Below are positions 22,225 to 22,245 of a stretch of DNA of 22,245 bases, in pieces. Source of the stretch: JAYWAM01 sp043782425 (GTDB lineage Bacteria > Pseudomonadota > Gammaproteobacteria > Burkholderiales > Usitatibacteraceae); contig JAYWAM010000354.1 in NCBI GenBank assembly GCA_043782425.1, forward strand, positions 1 through 22,245, written 5' to 3'. Under the pieces are notes generated by a model. That model made no database searches. It worked only from the letters and a program-made list of their open reading frames with translations, and was not told the origin of the DNA. The translations under genes and the position numbers were made by a program. Within the stretch, counting starts at the first letter, position 1. Every line of letters starts with the position of its first letter.

Positions 22225-22245
22225 GGTCGTGGAGTCAAAAAAGCT

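Overview
The window looks like chromosomal DNA of a GC-rich proteobacterium, most likely a betaproteobacterium. The main evidence is the block glnD - map - rpsB - tsf - pyrH on the right, with glnD/map divergent from rpsB/tsf/pyrH, an arrangement familiar from that class. The density of short palindromic intergenic repeats fits too. I cannot name genus or species from sequence alone.

Layout. 1-961 is the 3' part of a flavoprotein that carries the end of one FAD module and a complete second one. 1093-1391 holds a decayed hydrophobic reading frame. 1332-2663 (minus) is a multi-pass membrane protein with a helical soluble tail. 2931-5535 (minus) is a two-gene operon, a saccharopine/lysine-6-dehydrogenase-like enzyme followed by an ALDH7-type semialdehyde dehydrogenase. 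It is divergent from an Lrp/AsnC regulator (5652-6107), with a palindrome over the shared promoter region. Together these look like an Lrp-controlled lysine (aminoadipate semialdehyde) catabolic module. A MOFRL-type glycerate 2-kinase follows the regulator closely.

7427-9850 is the most disturbed stretch. Two direct copies of a roughly 74-bp element enclose a secreted protein with an 'ESGWG' domain, a broken paralogue N-terminus, a secreted-protein pseudogene with a frameshift and an amber codon, and the last 43 codons of an AI-2E/PerM-type permease. To the right of the second copy come three tiny minus-strand frames, the first resembling the C-terminus of a RelE/HigB-type toxin. I read this as a graveyard of tandem duplications and deletions, not as an intact system.

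9850-15558 carries a methionine/kynurenine-type aminotransferase (minus), a TPR + GT41 (OGT/SPINDLY-like) glycosyltransferase, a second secreted ESGWG-domain protein, and a PLP-dependent cystathionine gamma-lyase/synthase-type enzyme with a short insertion. 15622-22101 is core housekeeping: nitrogen-signalling GlnD, methionine aminopeptidase, ribosomal protein S2 behind an extended -10 promoter and long leader, EF-Ts and UMP kinase. Several families of inverted repeats lie between genes (2795-2895, 11015-11140, 18227-18252, 18271-18352, 22108-22224).

I found no rRNA, tRNA, CRISPR array or intact transposase, and no convincing new multi-gene system. The points that most deserve follow-up are the ESGWG secreted family, the decayed 7.4-9.8 kb island, the hairpin that would bury the likely glnD ribosome binding site, and the OGT-like glycosyltransferase next to a secreted protein.
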